The notes beneath the pieces were generated by a model, which was not told the DNA's origin, did not search any database, and saw nothing but the letters and a program-made list of their open reading frames with translations. A stretch of DNA of 64,000 bases. It comes from Treponema sp. Its GTDB lineage: Bacteria > Spirochaetota > Spirochaetia > Treponematales > Treponemataceae. Location: NCBI GenBank assembly GCA_024402635.1, contig JAKSTJ010000003.1, positions 22,965 to 86,964 on the forward strand, given 5' to 3'. Made by a program: the position numbers and the translations under genes. Below are positions 19,020 to 27,904 of the stretch, piece by piece. Positions within the stretch are counted from its first letter, which is position 1, and every line of letters starts with the position of its first letter.

Positions 19020-21851
19020 TTATTTAAGAATATCCTTTATAAATTTTCCTGTATAACTTTTATTACAAGCAGCAACTTCTTCAGGAGTTCCAGTAACAAT
19101 GATTTCGCCACCATTTGTGCCACCTTCTGGACCTAAATCAATTATGTAATCAGACTGACAGATTACATCAAGATTATGTTCAATCATGACAACTGTATTT
19201 CCCTGTTCAACCAGTCTCTGAATTACAGACATAAGTTGTTTTACATCCGCAAAATGAAGCCCCGTAGTTGGTTCATCAAGAATATATAAAGTTTTACTTG
19301 TTGCAGGACGAGCAAGCTCATTTGCAAGTTTTACACGCTGAGCTTCACCACCACTTAAAGTCAATGCATTCTGTCCAAGAGTAATATATCCTAATCCAAC
19401 AGATTTAAGAGTTTCCAGTTTTCTTGAAATATGAGGAATTGAAGCAAAGAATTCACAGGCTTCATCAATAGACATATTTAAAACATCATTGATTGATTTT
19501 CCTTTATATTCAACTTCAATAGTTTCATGATTAAATCTTTTACCATTACAAACTTCACATTGTATGTATACATCAGGCAAAAAGTTCATTTCAATTACAA
19601 TTTCACCAGCACCCTGACAATTTTCACAACGACCGCCTTTTACATTAAAAGAAAAACGACCTTTCTTATAACCCCGGGCTTTACTTTCTGGAAGACTTGC
19701 AAATAAATCTCTTATTGCATCAAAAACCCCTACATAAGTTGCAGGATTTGATCTTGGAGAACGTCCGATTGGTGACTGATCTATATTAATTACTTTATCA
19801 ACAAATTCAATTCCTGAAACTGATTCATATTTTCCTACTGGATAATCAGTTCTCATAATTTCATTACTAACCAGAGGATAAAGAACATCGCTCATTAAAG
19901 TTGATTTTCCACTTCCTGAAACACCGGTTATACAGGTAAAAGTTCCTAATGGTATATCAATACTTACATTTTTCAGATTATGTTCTGTAACACCTTTTAA
20001 ACTGATGAATTTTCCATTTCCTTTTCTACGTTTTTCTGGAATATCCATTTTTAATGTACCAGCAAGATATTGTCCGGTAAGACTTTCTTTAACTTTTGCA
20101 ACTTCATCTGGAGTTCCTGCAGCCACTACTGTACCACCGTTAATTCCAGCACCTGGACCCATATCAATTAAATAATCTGCAGTTCTTAAAGTCTGTTCAT
20201 CATGTTCAACTACAATTACAGAATTTCCATTGTCTCTCAGATTAATAAGAGTATCTATAAGTTTTTGATTATCTCTTTGATGCAAACCTATAGATGGTTC
20301 ATCAAGAATATACATTACACCACATAATGCTGAACCAATCTGAGTTGCAAGTCTGATTCGCTGAGCTTCACCACCACTTAAAGTTTCTGCAGAACGTTCC
20401 ATTGTAAGATATTCAAGACCTACATCCCGTAAGAAATTTAAGCGGGCTTTTATTTCTTTTAAAACCTGTTCTCCGATTTTCATTTCATTTTCGGATAGCT
20501 GCAATTCATTAAAAAACTTTATTGAATCCGCAACAGATAATTGTGTTAATTCCCAAATATTTTTATTTCCAACAGTTACACCTAAAGCTTCAAGTCTTAA
20601 ACGTTTACCATTACAAGTATGACAATTTGAGACTGACATGAATTTTTCTTCGATATTAACTCTTTGAGAATCTCCCCAGGCTTCATGATATCTGCGGTTC
20701 ATTTCTCCCATAACACCAGGCCATGGTCGATTGTATTCACTGTAACCTTCACCACTTTGTTTCTTATAAATCCAGTGAATCTTTTTTTCTGCACTTCCAT
20801 TCCATAAAAAATCAAACTGATCTTTTGTTAAATCTTTTACAGGAGTATCAAGAGTAAATCCAGAAGCTTCAGCAACTGCACCGAACATTGAACTATTCCA
20901 TTCACTTTCTGGATTAAAAAAAGGAAATGCTTTCTCATTAAAAGAAAGATTATTATCAGGAAGAATTTTTTTATAATCCCATTCCATTTTCTGACCAAGC
21001 CCCGTACATTCAGGACAAGCACCAAAAGGATTATTAAAAGAAAATAATCTTGGCTGCAAGTCAGGAATTGAAATTCCACAATCAGGACAGGCATTTTTCT
21101 GACTAAAGAAAACTTCTTCTTCCCCTTCTTCAGTTCTTTTAGTAACGATAATTATTCCATTGGCATTTTTAAGACCAATTTCTATAGAATCAGCAAGACG
21201 AGTTCTTATATCAGGACCATTAATAATTCTATCTACAACAATTTCAATAGTATGTTTTTTTTGTTTATCAAGTTTTATTGAATCTTCCAGGTCTGTCATT
21301 ACACCGTCTACACGGGCTCTGATAAATCCAGACTTTTTTGCATCATCAATTATTTTCTGATGCTCACCTTTTTTTCCACGAATAACAGGAGCAAGTATCT
21401 GAAGTTTTGTTCCTTCCGGCCAGGAAAGAATTGTATCTATAATCTGATCAACTGACTGCTCACGAATTTCTCTTCCACATTGAGGACAATGAGCGTGACC
21501 ACAACGAGAAAACAGTAATCTATAAAAATCGTATATTTCAGTGATTGTTCCAACTGTAGAACGAGGGTTTTTATTTGTAGATTTTTGTTCAATGGAAATA
21601 GCAGGAGATAAACCTTCAATAGAATCAATATCAGGTTTATCCATTCTACCTAGAAATTGTCGGGCATATGAAGAAAGACTTTCCATGTAACGACGCTGCC
21701 CTTCAGCAAACAAAGTATCAAATGCTAAAGAAGATTTCCCTGAACCAGAAAGTCCAGATATTACAACCAGTTTATTTCGGGGCATTGTAACATCAATATT
21801 TTTTAAATTATGTTCTCGAGCACCTTTAATAATAATTTTATCGTCTTTCAT
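19020..21851 (-). CDS. uvrA: UvrA, excinuclease ABC subunit A
   Basis: A 943-residue protein of full length. The first ABC module has Walker [16 protein letters not shown] and the repair-specific [14 protein letters not shown]. The second has [15 protein letters not shown]. Two signature motifs are [16 protein letters not shown] and [16 protein letters not shown]. Zinc-finger cysteines appear as CPQCGRE, CPDCG...CPEC and CENCQGAGE...CEVCNGKRF. UvrA recognises bulky DNA lesions and loads UvrB. It heads the operon uvrA-lptD-phoH-pgpH-ybeY-corC-TPR. No Shine-Dalgarno precedes the ATG; TATACT lies 9 nt upstream. Confidence 0.97.
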   Translation of the reverse strand: MKDDKIIIKGAREHNLKNIDVTMPRNKLVVISGLSGSGKSSLAFDTLFAEGQRRYMESLSSYARQFLGRMDKPDIDSIEGLSPAISIEQKSTNKNPRSTVGTITEIYDFYRLLFSRCGHAHCPQCGREIREQSVDQIIDTILSWPEGTKLQILAPVIRGKKGEHQKIIDDAKKSGFIRARVDGVMTDLEDSIKLDKQKKHTIEIVVDRIINGPDIRTRLADSIEIGLKNANGIIIVTKRTEEGEEEVFFSQKNACPDCGISIPDLQPRLFSFNNPFGACPECTGLGQKMEWDYKKILPDNNLSFNEKAFPFFNPESEWNSSMFGAVAEASGFTLDTPVKDLTKDQFDFLWNGSAEKKIHWIYKKQSGEGYSEYNRPWPGVMGEMNRRYHEAWGDSQRVNIEEKFMSVSNCHTCNGKRLRLEALGVTVGNKNIWELTQLSVADSIKFFNELQLSENEMKIGEQVLKEIKARLNFLRDVGLEYLTMERSAETLSGGEAQRIRLATQIGSALCGVMYILDEPSIGLHQRDNQKLIDTLINLRDNGNSVIVVEHDEQTLRTADYLIDMGPGAGINGGTVVAAGTPDEVAKVKESLTGQYLAGTLKMDIPEKRRKGNGKFISLKGVTEHNLKNVSIDIPLGTFTCITGVSGSGKSTLMSDVLYPLVSNEIMRTDYPVGKYESVSGIEFVDKVINIDQSPIGRSPRSNPATYVGVFDAIRDLFASLPESKARGYKKGRFSFNVKGGRCENCQGAGEIVIEMNFLPDVYIQCEVCNGKRFNHETIEVEYKGKSINDVLNMSIDEACEFFASIPHISRKLETLKSVGLGYITLGQNALTLSGGEAQRVKLANELARPATSKTLYILDEPTTGLHFADVKQLMSVIQRLVEQGNTVVMIEHNLDVICQSDYIIDLGPEGGTNGGEIIVTGTPEEVAACNKSYTGKFIKDILK

Positions 21852-21860
21852 AATTGTTAC

Positions 21861-21866
21861 AGTATA
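21861..21866 (-). promoter_or_regulatory. Candidate -10 box for uvrA
   Basis: TATACT (5 of 6 to consensus) ends 9 nt before the uvrA ATG at 21851. The intervening GTAACAATT has no ribosome site. No good -35 is visible at 16-18 bp spacing. It fits a leaderless or 2-nt-leader transcript. Confidence 0.35.
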
Positions 21867-21929
21867 ACGTAATTTAAAATTAATTGAAACAGAGGAATAT
21901 ATTTTGAAGATATATGAATCTTATTTGTA

Positions 21930-21975
21930 AAAAAAAGACTTTCTCCAGAATTCACATTCCAAAGAAAGCCTTTTC
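21930..21975 (-). terminator. guaB transcription terminator
   Basis: On the minus strand, AGGCTTTCT (21971-21963) and AGAAAGTCT (21945-21937) pair with one mismatch across a 17-nt loop, followed at once by a run of eight T. It lies 25 bp after the guaB stop. Confidence 0.75.
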
Positions 21976-21999
21976 TTTAATTCTTAATTCTTATTTTTA

Positions 22000-23505
22000 C
22001 TAGTTAGCTTTTACTGTATTTTTTACAATAACGTCGTGAGCTCCACCTTCACGAATAGAAGCAGCACTAACCATTGTAATTTTTGCAATTTTCTGTAATT
22101 CAGGAATTGTTACTGCACCACAGTTACACATTGCATGAATAACTTTACTTGTTGTAAGTGTAACGTTGTCATGTAAAGAACCTGCATAAGGAACATAAGA
22201 ATCTACACCTTCTTCGAATGCCATTCCTTTTTTACCACCAAGGTCATAGCGCTGCCAGTTGCGGGCACGGTTAGAACCTTCACCCCAGTATTCTTTTACA
22301 TAATTACCGTTTACGATAAGTTTGTTTGTTGGAGATTCATCGAAGCGGGCAAAATAACGACCAAGCATTACAAAGTCAGCACCCATAGCCAAAGCTAATG
22401 TTACATGATGATCATAAACAATACCACCATCAGAACAAATTGGAATATAAATACCAGTTTTTTCATAGTATGCATCACGAGCTTTTGCAACTTCAATTGT
22501 AGCAGTTGCCTGACCACGACCAATACCTTTCTGTTCACGAGTAATACAGATTGAACCACCACCAATACCGATTTTTACAAAATCAGCACCAGCTTCTGCA
22601 AGGAAGTTAAAACCGTCAGCATCAACAACATTACCAGCACCAACTTTTGCGTTTGGCCATTTAGCATGAATATCCTGTAAAGCACGACGCTGCCATTCAG
22701 TAAATCCTTCTGATGAATCCAAAGTCATTACATCTACACCAGCAGCTAATAATGCAGGTACACGTTCCATGTAATCACGAGTATTAATTCCAGCACCAAC
22801 AATATAGCGTTTCTGAGAATCAAGAAGTTCAAGTGGATGTTCCTGATGACTAGCAGCATCTTTACGGAAAATCAAACTTAAAAGTTTTCCATTTTTATCT
22901 ACAACTGGAAGCTGATTTACTTTTTTCTGCCAGATTATATCGTTAGCTTCTTCAAGTGTAATTCCTTCCTGTGCCATTACAAGATTTGATAAAGGAGTCA
23001 TATAATCTTTTACTTTTGCATCTGAAGCACAATGGGAAATACGGAAGTCACGGTCTGTAATAATACCAAGAAGTTTTCCATTAGCTGTTCCATCTTCTGT
23101 TACAGCAACAGTTGAATGTCCAGTTTTTTCAATTGCTTCCACAAGTTCGTTAAGAGTCTGATCAGGTTTAATATTTGTATCTGATGTTACAAAACCAGCT
23201 TTGTATGCTTTTACTCTTGCTACCATTGCAGCCTGATTTTCAATTGTCTGAGAACCAAATATAAATGAAATTCCACCTTCTTTTGCAAGAGCAACTGCCA
23301 GCTTGTCATCAGAAACAGCTTGCATAACAGCAGATGTCATAGGGATATTCATTGTTAATGGACACTTTTCGCCGGCTTTTTTATTATAGCGAACAACAGG
23401 TGTCTGTAATGATACGTTAGCAGGGATACAATCTGGACCTGTATAACCAGGTACAAGCAGATATTCGTCAAATGTGTGTGATGGTTCTTCAAAAATGTAA
23501 GCCAT
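22000..23505 (-). CDS. guaB: IMP dehydrogenase
   Basis: A 501-residue enzyme oxidising IMP to XMP with NAD, the first step to GMP. It has an N-terminal TIM-barrel part, a CBS pair inserted at about 95-215 ([26 protein letters not shown]), and the catalytic loop [20 protein letters not shown] with the active cysteine. The phosphate-binding SDGGI and the flap with QRYDLGG follow. The cysteine loop is the [10 protein letters not shown] variant, not the common GPGSICTTR type, so this belongs to a separate IMPDH clade. The start at 23505 has AGGAG 8 nt upstream; longer frames upstream lack a site. The leader is long and structured, and the gene is monocistronic. Confidence 0.95.
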   Translation of the reverse strand: MAYIFEEPSHTFDEYLLVPGYTGPDCIPANVSLQTPVVRYNKKAGEKCPLTMNIPMTSAVMQAVSDDKLAVALAKEGGISFIFGSQTIENQAAMVARVKAYKAGFVTSDTNIKPDQTLNELVEAIEKTGHSTVAVTEDGTANGKLLGIITDRDFRISHCASDAKVKDYMTPLSNLVMAQEGITLEEANDIIWQKKVNQLPVVDKNGKLLSLIFRKDAASHQEHPLELLDSQKRYIVGAGINTRDYMERVPALLAAGVDVMTLDSSEGFTEWQRRALQDIHAKWPNAKVGAGNVVDADGFNFLAEAGADFVKIGIGGGSICITREQKGIGRGQATATIEVAKARDAYYEKTGIYIPICSDGGIVYDHHVTLALAMGADFVMLGRYFARFDESPTNKLIVNGNYVKEYWGEGSNRARNWQRYDLGGKKGMAFEEGVDSYVPYAGSLHDNVTLTTSKVIHAMCNCGAVTIPELQKIAKITMVSAASIREGGAHDVIVKNTVKAN

Positions 23506-23518
23506 TTTTAGTTCTCCT

Positions 23519-23558
23519 AAAAAAGGACTTATGATGTAAAAATCACTAGGCCTTTTTT
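23519..23558 (-). promoter_or_regulatory. guaB leader hairpin next to the ribosome site
   Basis: AAAAAAGG (23558-23551) pairs with CCTTTTTT (23526-23519). Inside, TGAT pairs with ATCA across a symmetric 5x5 internal loop and a 6-nt terminal loop. The stem ends on a T run just before AGGAG, so it could act as an attenuator-like or translation-control element. The role is inferred. Confidence 0.4.
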
Positions 23559-23560
23559 TT

Positions 23561-23585
23561 TTACTCCACAGAAGATGCGGAATAA
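23561..23585 (-). promoter_or_regulatory. guaB leader upstream hairpin
   Basis: On minus-strand RNA, UUAUUCCGCA (23585-23576) pairs with UGUGGAGUAA (23570-23561) over 10 bp including two G-U pairs, with the loop UCUUC. On the plus strand the same positions are A-C mismatches, which points to a minus-strand RNA structure. Confidence 0.45.
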
Positions 23586-23690
23586 AAAAACTATAATTAA
23601 GCTTGCGACGCAAACTGATGATTTGCTAAATAATATATTTGTATGATTATATTATAGATAAATAAAATATGTCAATTACTCAATTTCAAC

Positions 23691-23719
23691 TTGTTCATAA
23701 TCATATACAGATTTATAAT
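23691..23719 (+). promoter_or_regulatory. Candidate promoter of the WYL regulator
   Basis: TTGTTC (23691-23696), 17 bp, perfect TATAAT (23714-23719). The predicted start near 23726 leaves a leader that begins right at the GAGG ribosome site before ATG 23737. Confidence 0.45.
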
Positions 23720-23736
23720 AAAAAAGAGGTTTTTTA

Positions 23737-24717
23737 ATGGCAGAACGTGAAGAAAAAGTAAAAATCCACCGCATCCTGGAAATTGATAAATATATAAGAG
23801 CCGGCAATTATCCAAATGCTACTTCTCTTGGAAAAATTTTCGAAGTTTCCAGAGCAACAATTATGAGAGATATTGAATTTCTTAGAGATCGTTACGAAGC
23901 ACCATTGGAATTTGATCAGCAGAGAAACGGTTATTATTATTCCGATCCAACTTTCTTTATTCAAAGCGTAATGCTTAGCGAAGGTGAATTATTTACCGTA
24001 AGTACAATTATGCCTCTTCTTGAACAGTATAAAAACACTCCTCTTGAATCATCATTTAAGAAAATCATGAATAAAATTACAGAAATGCTTCCAAACCAAG
24101 TTTCTGTTGATACAGGTTTTATGAATGATGAAATCAAATTTATTTCTGATCCCTTGCCAAGAATTGATGAAGAAATCTTTAATAAAACTTTTAAGTCTAT
24201 AAAAAGTCATAAAACAATTTCTTTTTCATACCGTTCCCTTAGTAAACAGGATTATAGTGCAAGAAATTTTGATCCTTATCACGTAATCTGCCAGAAAGGA
24301 AACTGGTACATCTGCGGATTTTGTCATAAGGCTAAAACAATCAGAATTTATGCACTGTCCAGAATAAGAGAACTGGAAATTACAAATAATACATTTGAAA
24401 TTGATAAAAATTTTAAAATGGAAGATTATATTGATCCTTCATTTGGAATCTGGACAAGCAAAGAAGAACCAGAAAAGATTGAATTACTTTTTGATAAAAG
24501 TATTAATACATATATTCTGGAAAGAACCTGGCATGCAACTCAGACAATTTCCCAAAATGATGATGGAAGTGTAAATCTTTCCTTTATGACAAATCAAATT
24601 CAGGAAACTTTACATTGGGTTTTAAGTTTTGGAGGATCTGTAAAAGTAATTAATCCACCAAAACTGGCAGAAATGGTAAAAACTGAAGCTGAAAAAATTC
24701 TTGAAAATTTCAAATAA
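23737..24717 (+). CDS. HTH-WYL transcriptional regulator
   Basis: A 326-residue regulator. The N-terminal winged helix-turn-helix (about 1-65, with LGKIFEVSRATIMRDIEFLRDRY) is of the DeoR/HTH_11 type. It is followed by a linker and a WYL domain at about 145-225 (FDPYHVICQKGNWYICGFCH, IRIYALSRIRELEI). The C-terminal WCX-like extension runs to the end. WYL proteins sense ligands (often nucleic-acid related) and act as repressors or activators. It is divergent from guaB across 231 bp, so guaB or its own gene are candidate targets. Its end meets the convergent lipoprotein gene with only 3 bp between. Confidence 0.9.
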   Translation: MAEREEKVKIHRILEIDKYIRAGNYPNATSLGKIFEVSRATIMRDIEFLRDRYEAPLEFDQQRNGYYYSDPTFFIQSVMLSEGELFTVSTIMPLLEQYKNTPLESSFKKIMNKITEMLPNQVSVDTGFMNDEIKFISDPLPRIDEEIFNKTFKSIKSHKTISFSYRSLSKQDYSARNFDPYHVICQKGNWYICGFCHKAKTIRIYALSRIRELEITNNTFEIDKNFKMEDYIDPSFGIWTSKEEPEKIELLFDKSINTYILERTWHATQTISQNDDGSVNLSFMTNQIQETLHWVLSFGGSVKVINPPKLAEMVKTEAEKILENFK

Positions 24718-24720
24718 TTG

Positions 24721-25833
24721 TTAATAAAGAATAATTCTTAAACAATCAATAAAAACTGTTGTATTTTCAGTAAAATTGTATCGGCATCTGATTAATGGTA
24801 AAACAGTATTGCCGTTTTCTATTGCTTCAACTTCTTCTTCGGTAAAAGAAATCTCTTTATATTTTTCAAATTCAGAAAGCATTTCATCTGTTAACAAATT
24901 ATTTTCTGTTTCAGGATTTACAACAATTGTTACTTCATGTCCGTCAAGATTAATATCTTCAAAATATCTGCCATAAAAAACAAGTTCTTCTGTTGAACTA
25001 TCATAAACCGAAAACTCACTGATATCAGAATTTAACGAACAATCTTCTATTATGTAGGCAAAATCATTTGATAACACAGTCCATTTTGTATCACTTTCAG
25101 TTGTATGATAACTTACATGTTTAATTTCGTTATTTTCCTGATTCCATGAAAAAACACCAACAGGATCTGTGTAAAAGAAGTCAGATTTTGTATCATTCCA
25201 TGTAAAATAATAAAAATTATTGTCACCTTTATTGGCAGTAACAACAGTTTCAATTTTATTTGCGGCAGAAATATTTTTGTTTCTGAATAACTCGATAGTT
25301 ATAAAAGCTTTGTTTTCAATAATTTCAGCAGATACAAATTCTAAATTACTTACTTCATCAAATGATGATACAAAAATATTTTTTGAAAATATCCAGCCAC
25401 TTTTACCCTGACTTTCTTCATCATTTCCGTAAGCAAAAACCCAATATCCTTCTTCTTCATTAAGAATATCTTTAGAATCAGAAAATCCTGCAATTGTATA
25501 CGAAAGATTATCATAAGTTGTATATACAAGTTCAGAATCTGATGAAGGCAATTTTCTTATTTCTATATTTTCATTACAGGTTTTTGTATCAAAAAGACTT
25601 GCTCCATTTCCTTTTACAACAATTTCACCAATAAAGTCACTTAGTTCCTGATGAATTTCCCCTTCATAAGACAATTCTTCTTTTTCAAGATTAACATTTT
25701 CGGAAACTTCTGTTTTTTTTTCGGACAATTCGTAATCATTAACAGCTGGAACTTCTTCATTCTGTGATTCAGTTTTAAAACAGCTTGTGAAAAGAAGACA
25801 AATACATAACAAAATATAAATTTTTTTATCCAT
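24721..25833 (-). CDS. Lipoprotein with SH3-like domain
   Basis: About 370 residues. The lipoprotein signal is MDKKIYILLCICLLFTSC with Cys18. A bacterial SH3-like domain lies near residues 75-160 (NIEIRKLPSSDSELVY, GYWVFAYGNDEE, KSGWIFSKNIF), similar to modules that bind peptidoglycan or extracellular targets. The C-terminal beta-rich half is unrecognised and resembles other treponemal SH3 lipoproteins. I chose the start at 25833 because the signal peptide begins there; an upstream ATG at 25875 would add 14 residues. No ribosome site precedes 25833, but TAAAAT lies 7 nt upstream, consistent with a leaderless mRNA. Confidence 0.78.
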   Translation of the reverse strand: MDKKIYILLCICLLFTSCFKTESQNEEVPAVNDYELSEKKTEVSENVNLEKEELSYEGEIHQELSDFIGEIVVKGNGASLFDTKTCNENIEIRKLPSSDSELVYTTYDNLSYTIAGFSDSKDILNEEEGYWVFAYGNDEESQGKSGWIFSKNIFVSSFDEVSNLEFVSAEIIENKAFITIELFRNKNISAANKIETVVTANKGDNNFYYFTWNDTKSDFFYTDPVGVFSWNQENNEIKHVSYHTTESDTKWTVLSNDFAYIIEDCSLNSDISEFSVYDSSTEELVFYGRYFEDINLDGHEVTIVVNPETENNLLTDEMLSEFEKYKEISFTEEEVEAIENGNTVLPLIRCRYNFTENTTVFIDCLRIILY

Positions 25834-25840
25834 AAAAATA

Positions 25841-25869
25841 ATTTTATCAAAAAATTTTAAATATTTTAA
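25841..25869 (-). promoter_or_regulatory. Candidate leaderless promoter of the SH3 lipoprotein
   Basis: TTAAAA (25869-25864), 17 bp, TAAAAT (25846-25841), then 7 nt to the ATG at 25833. There is no Shine-Dalgarno. Confidence 0.4.
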
Positions 25870-25874
25870 TAACA

Positions 25875-25893
25875 TGTATCACTTTATGATACA
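25875..25893. promoter_or_regulatory. Inverted repeat, candidate operator between divergent genes
   Basis: TGTATCA-CTTTA-TGATACA is a perfect 7-bp inverted repeat with a 5-bp spacer. It sits between the minus-strand SH3 lipoprotein and the plus-strand 33-residue gene, 22 bp upstream of a TATAAA (25915-25920). The symmetry fits a dimeric regulator; which one is unknown. Confidence 0.45.
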
Positions 25894-25946
25894 CCTCTTG
25901 TATTAAAGTAGGATTATAAATATTAAACAATTCCGGAGGTCATCCT

Positions 25947-26048
25947 ATGAAAAAATCTACAATTGCTGTTTCTGTTATCGAAATTATTGCATCTCTTTTT
26001 ATTCTTGCTGATTCTGTATTGTTTTTTCTTAAATTAATTAACGGTTAA
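25947..26048 (+). CDS. Small single-pass membrane protein (33 residues)
   Basis: The ATG at 25947 follows a strong GGAGG ribosome site (CCGGAGGTCATCCT). The 33-residue product starts MKKSTIAVSVIEIIASLFIL and continues through a hydrophobic segment to LKLING, ending with TAA at 26046-26048. Two lysines at the N-terminus and one uninterrupted hydrophobic helix of about 24 residues predict a membrane micropeptide. A -10-like TATAAA lies at 25915-25920. The inverted repeat at 25875-25893 lies upstream. It precedes the FliG-like gene by 29 bp. The family is unknown; the excellent ribosome site and clean membrane helix make it likely to be real. Confidence 0.65.
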   Translation: MKKSTIAVSVIEIIASLFILADSVLFFLKLING

Positions 26049-26057
26049 TGCTATAAT
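26049..26057 (+). promoter_or_regulatory. Extended -10 promoter for the FliG-like gene
   Basis: TGCTATAAT is a perfect extended -10. The predicted transcript starts near 26064, right at the AGGAG ribosome site of the gene at 26078. Confidence 0.45.
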
Positions 26058-26077
26058 AATAAAAGGAGTATTAACCA

Positions 26078-26461
26078 ATGAAAGGATTTACGAAAGTTAC
26101 AGAAACTTTAGATAATATGTCAGGATATAAAAAAACTGCTATTCTTCTGGGAGAAATTGGTCCAGATGCCAGCAAGCAGGTTCTTGAAATTTTATCATTA
26201 AAAACAAAACAACTCCGTAAAATCAGAAAGGCAATGAAAAGTCTCGGAAGATTCTCATACTCTGACAGAAAGCAGTTTACAGAAGAAATGATGGTATTAA
26301 CTGCTGTAACAAGATATGGAAATGCAAAAGGTCTTTTATCAGATAAACCTTTTTCCCGAACTGATAAATTTATAGATTCAAACAGAAATGAAATAAAATC
26401 TATGGTTAATAACAATCCAGATGATATTGTAAAAATATTAAAGAACTGGATGGGTGATTAA
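26078..26461 (+). CDS. Small FliG-N-like protein with FliF-tail-like end
   Basis: A 127-residue cytoplasmic protein. Residues ~10-45 (MSGYKKTAILLGEIGPDASK) resemble the first helices of the FliG N-terminal domain, typically 'KAAILLLSLGPE'. The last ~20 residues (EIKSMVNNNPDDIVKILKNW) resemble the FliF C-terminal tail that docks onto FliG. FliG and FliF form the rotor of the flagellar motor. No FliG middle or C-terminal domain is present, so it cannot work as a switch protein by itself. A role as an assembly factor or rotor adaptor is an inference. AAAGGAG lies 9 nt before the ATG. It is not beside other flagellar genes. Confidence 0.6.
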   Translation: MKGFTKVTETLDNMSGYKKTAILLGEIGPDASKQVLEILSLKTKQLRKIRKAMKSLGRFSYSDRKQFTEEMMVLTAVTRYGNAKGLLSDKPFSRTDKFIDSNRNEIKSMVNNNPDDIVKILKNWMGD

Positions 26462-26517
26462 TCTTTTCTCAATTGTCTTAATTTTTACATTGTGTTAATA
26501 TTGAAGTGTAATTACAT

Positions 26518-26573
26518 GCGATGATTCAGCATTTAATTATATATTATTATTCTTAATTCCGCGATGATTCAGC
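26518..26573 (+). promoter_or_regulatory. Paired 13-bp direct repeats upstream of purA
   Basis: GCGATGATTCAGC occurs twice, at 26518-26530 and 26561-26573, 43 bp apart start to start. The second copy ends just before the AGGAG of purA. Between them is an AT-rich segment with TATATT (26540-26545). A repressor site pair or a small duplication are both possible. Confidence 0.4.
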
Positions 26574-26587
26574 GGCAGGAGATAACC

Positions 26588-27811
26588 ATGAACATTGTTG
26601 TTATGGGTGCCCAGTGGGGCGATGAAGGTAAAGGTAAAATTGTAGATTACCTTGCACAGGATGCTAAGTACGTTGTTCGTTTTGCCGGCGGTGCTAATGC
26701 AGGTCACACAATCGTAGTTGATGGAAAAAAATATGCACTCCATCAGGTTCCTTCTGGAATTCTTTATCCAGAAAAATCTGTATTCCTTGGATCAGGAATG
26801 GTTATTGACCCAGAAGCTCTTTTCAAAGAACTCCAGATGCTTAAAGACAATGGTGTAAATTGGGAAGGTCGTATTTTTATTTCTGACCGTGCTCATCTTA
26901 CATTACCAGGTTATCGTCAGATGGATAAAGATAGAGACGCAGCTCGTAAACGTCCAATTGGAACAACTGGCCGCGGAATTGGTACAACTTACTCTATGAA
27001 ATCAGAACGTGATGGTATTCGTGTTGCAGACCTTGACTGGGAAGAAAAATGGAACGATCTTGACGATGCTGATAAAGAATTCTTAAATCAGTACAAAGAC
27101 CAGCTTATTAAGATGCGTGTAAATCTTGCAGCAAAAATGTATGAATACCGCAATGAAAATATTTTATTTGAAGGTGCTCAGGGTGCAATGCTTGATATTG
27201 ACTCTGGTACATATCCATATGTTTCATCAGGAGCTTCTGGTTCTTATGGTGCAGCTTCCGGATCAGGAATTGGACCTAAAGCTTTGGACAAAATCTACGG
27301 TGTTTTCAAAGCATATGAAACACGTGTAGGAAATGGTCCAATGCCATCTGAATTCGATACAGAAACAGAAGGTGAACTTTGTGATTATGTTCGTAACACT
27401 GGTAATGAATTTGGTGTAACAACTGGTCGTCCTCGTCGATGTGGTTATCTTGACTTAGTAGCACTCCGTTATGCATGTCATGTAAACTCAATCGACAACC
27501 TGGTTCTTACTCATCTTGATATTTACGATGATATGAATGAAATCGAAGCATGTGTTGCTTACAATATTGATGGAAAAATCGTTACAGACTTCCCTGCTTC
27601 TATTCCAGAATTAAACAAAGCAAAACCTGTTTTACAGAAATTCCCTGGTTGGAAAGAAGACATTACAAAATGTACTTCATACAAAAAACTTCCAAAAAAT
27701 GCAAAAGAATATGTTGAATTTATCGAAGACTTTACAGGAACAAAAGTTGGTATTGTTTCTGTAGGAGCAGATAGAAATCAGACATTCTTCCGCGAAAAAA
27801 TCTGGAAATAG
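26588..27811 (+). CDS. purA: Adenylosuccinate synthetase
   Basis: A 407-residue enzyme that joins IMP and aspartate, with GTP, to adenylosuccinate on the way to AMP. The GTP-binding start is GAQWGDEGKGKIVD near residue 7. GGANAGHTIV, GTTGRGIGTTY, LFEGAQGAMLDID and TTGRPRRCGYLDL are all canonical. The start at 26588 has AGGAG 7 nt upstream; a longer frame from 26564 lacks one. It is monocistronic with a strong terminator. With guaB at 22 kb the cell can turn IMP into both AMP and GMP, unlike the reduced T. pallidum, which from memory lacks guaB. Confidence 0.97.
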   Translation: MNIVVMGAQWGDEGKGKIVDYLAQDAKYVVRFAGGANAGHTIVVDGKKYALHQVPSGILYPEKSVFLGSGMVIDPEALFKELQMLKDNGVNWEGRIFISDRAHLTLPGYRQMDKDRDAARKRPIGTTGRGIGTTYSMKSERDGIRVADLDWEEKWNDLDDADKEFLNQYKDQLIKMRVNLAAKMYEYRNENILFEGAQGAMLDIDSGTYPYVSSGASGSYGAASGSGIGPKALDKIYGVFKAYETRVGNGPMPSEFDTETEGELCDYVRNTGNEFGVTTGRPRRCGYLDLVALRYACHVNSIDNLVLTHLDIYDDMNEIEACVAYNIDGKIVTDFPASIPELNKAKPVLQKFPGWKEDITKCTSYKKLPKNAKEYVEFIEDFTGTKVGIVSVGADRNQTFFREKIWK

Positions 27812-27830
27812 AATAATTTTCAATTAATCT

Positions 27831-27872
27831 AAGGAGACAGCATACAACATTGTTACTGTCTCCTTATTTATT
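27831..27872 (+). terminator. purA terminator
   Basis: AAGGAGACAG (27831-27840) pairs perfectly with CTGTCTCCTT (27856-27865) across a 15-nt loop, followed by ATTTATTT. Confidence 0.85.
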
Positions 27873-27904
27873 TATAAAACCTTAAATTAAATCAGGATAA
27901 ACAT

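Noticed and set aside
23519..23585. Known purine or PRPP riboswitch in the guaB leader
   Set aside because: I could not see the conserved three-way junction or loop bases of a known class; only two simple hairpins are present.
23506..23613. 36-residue N-terminal extension of guaB
   Set aside because: It would read through the leader hairpins from a TTG with no ribosome site; ATG 23505 has AGGAG.
26521..26556. 11-residue leader peptide MIQHLIIYYYS before purA
   Set aside because: No ribosome site, and the ATG arises from the duplicated 13-bp repeat; no attenuator structure follows.
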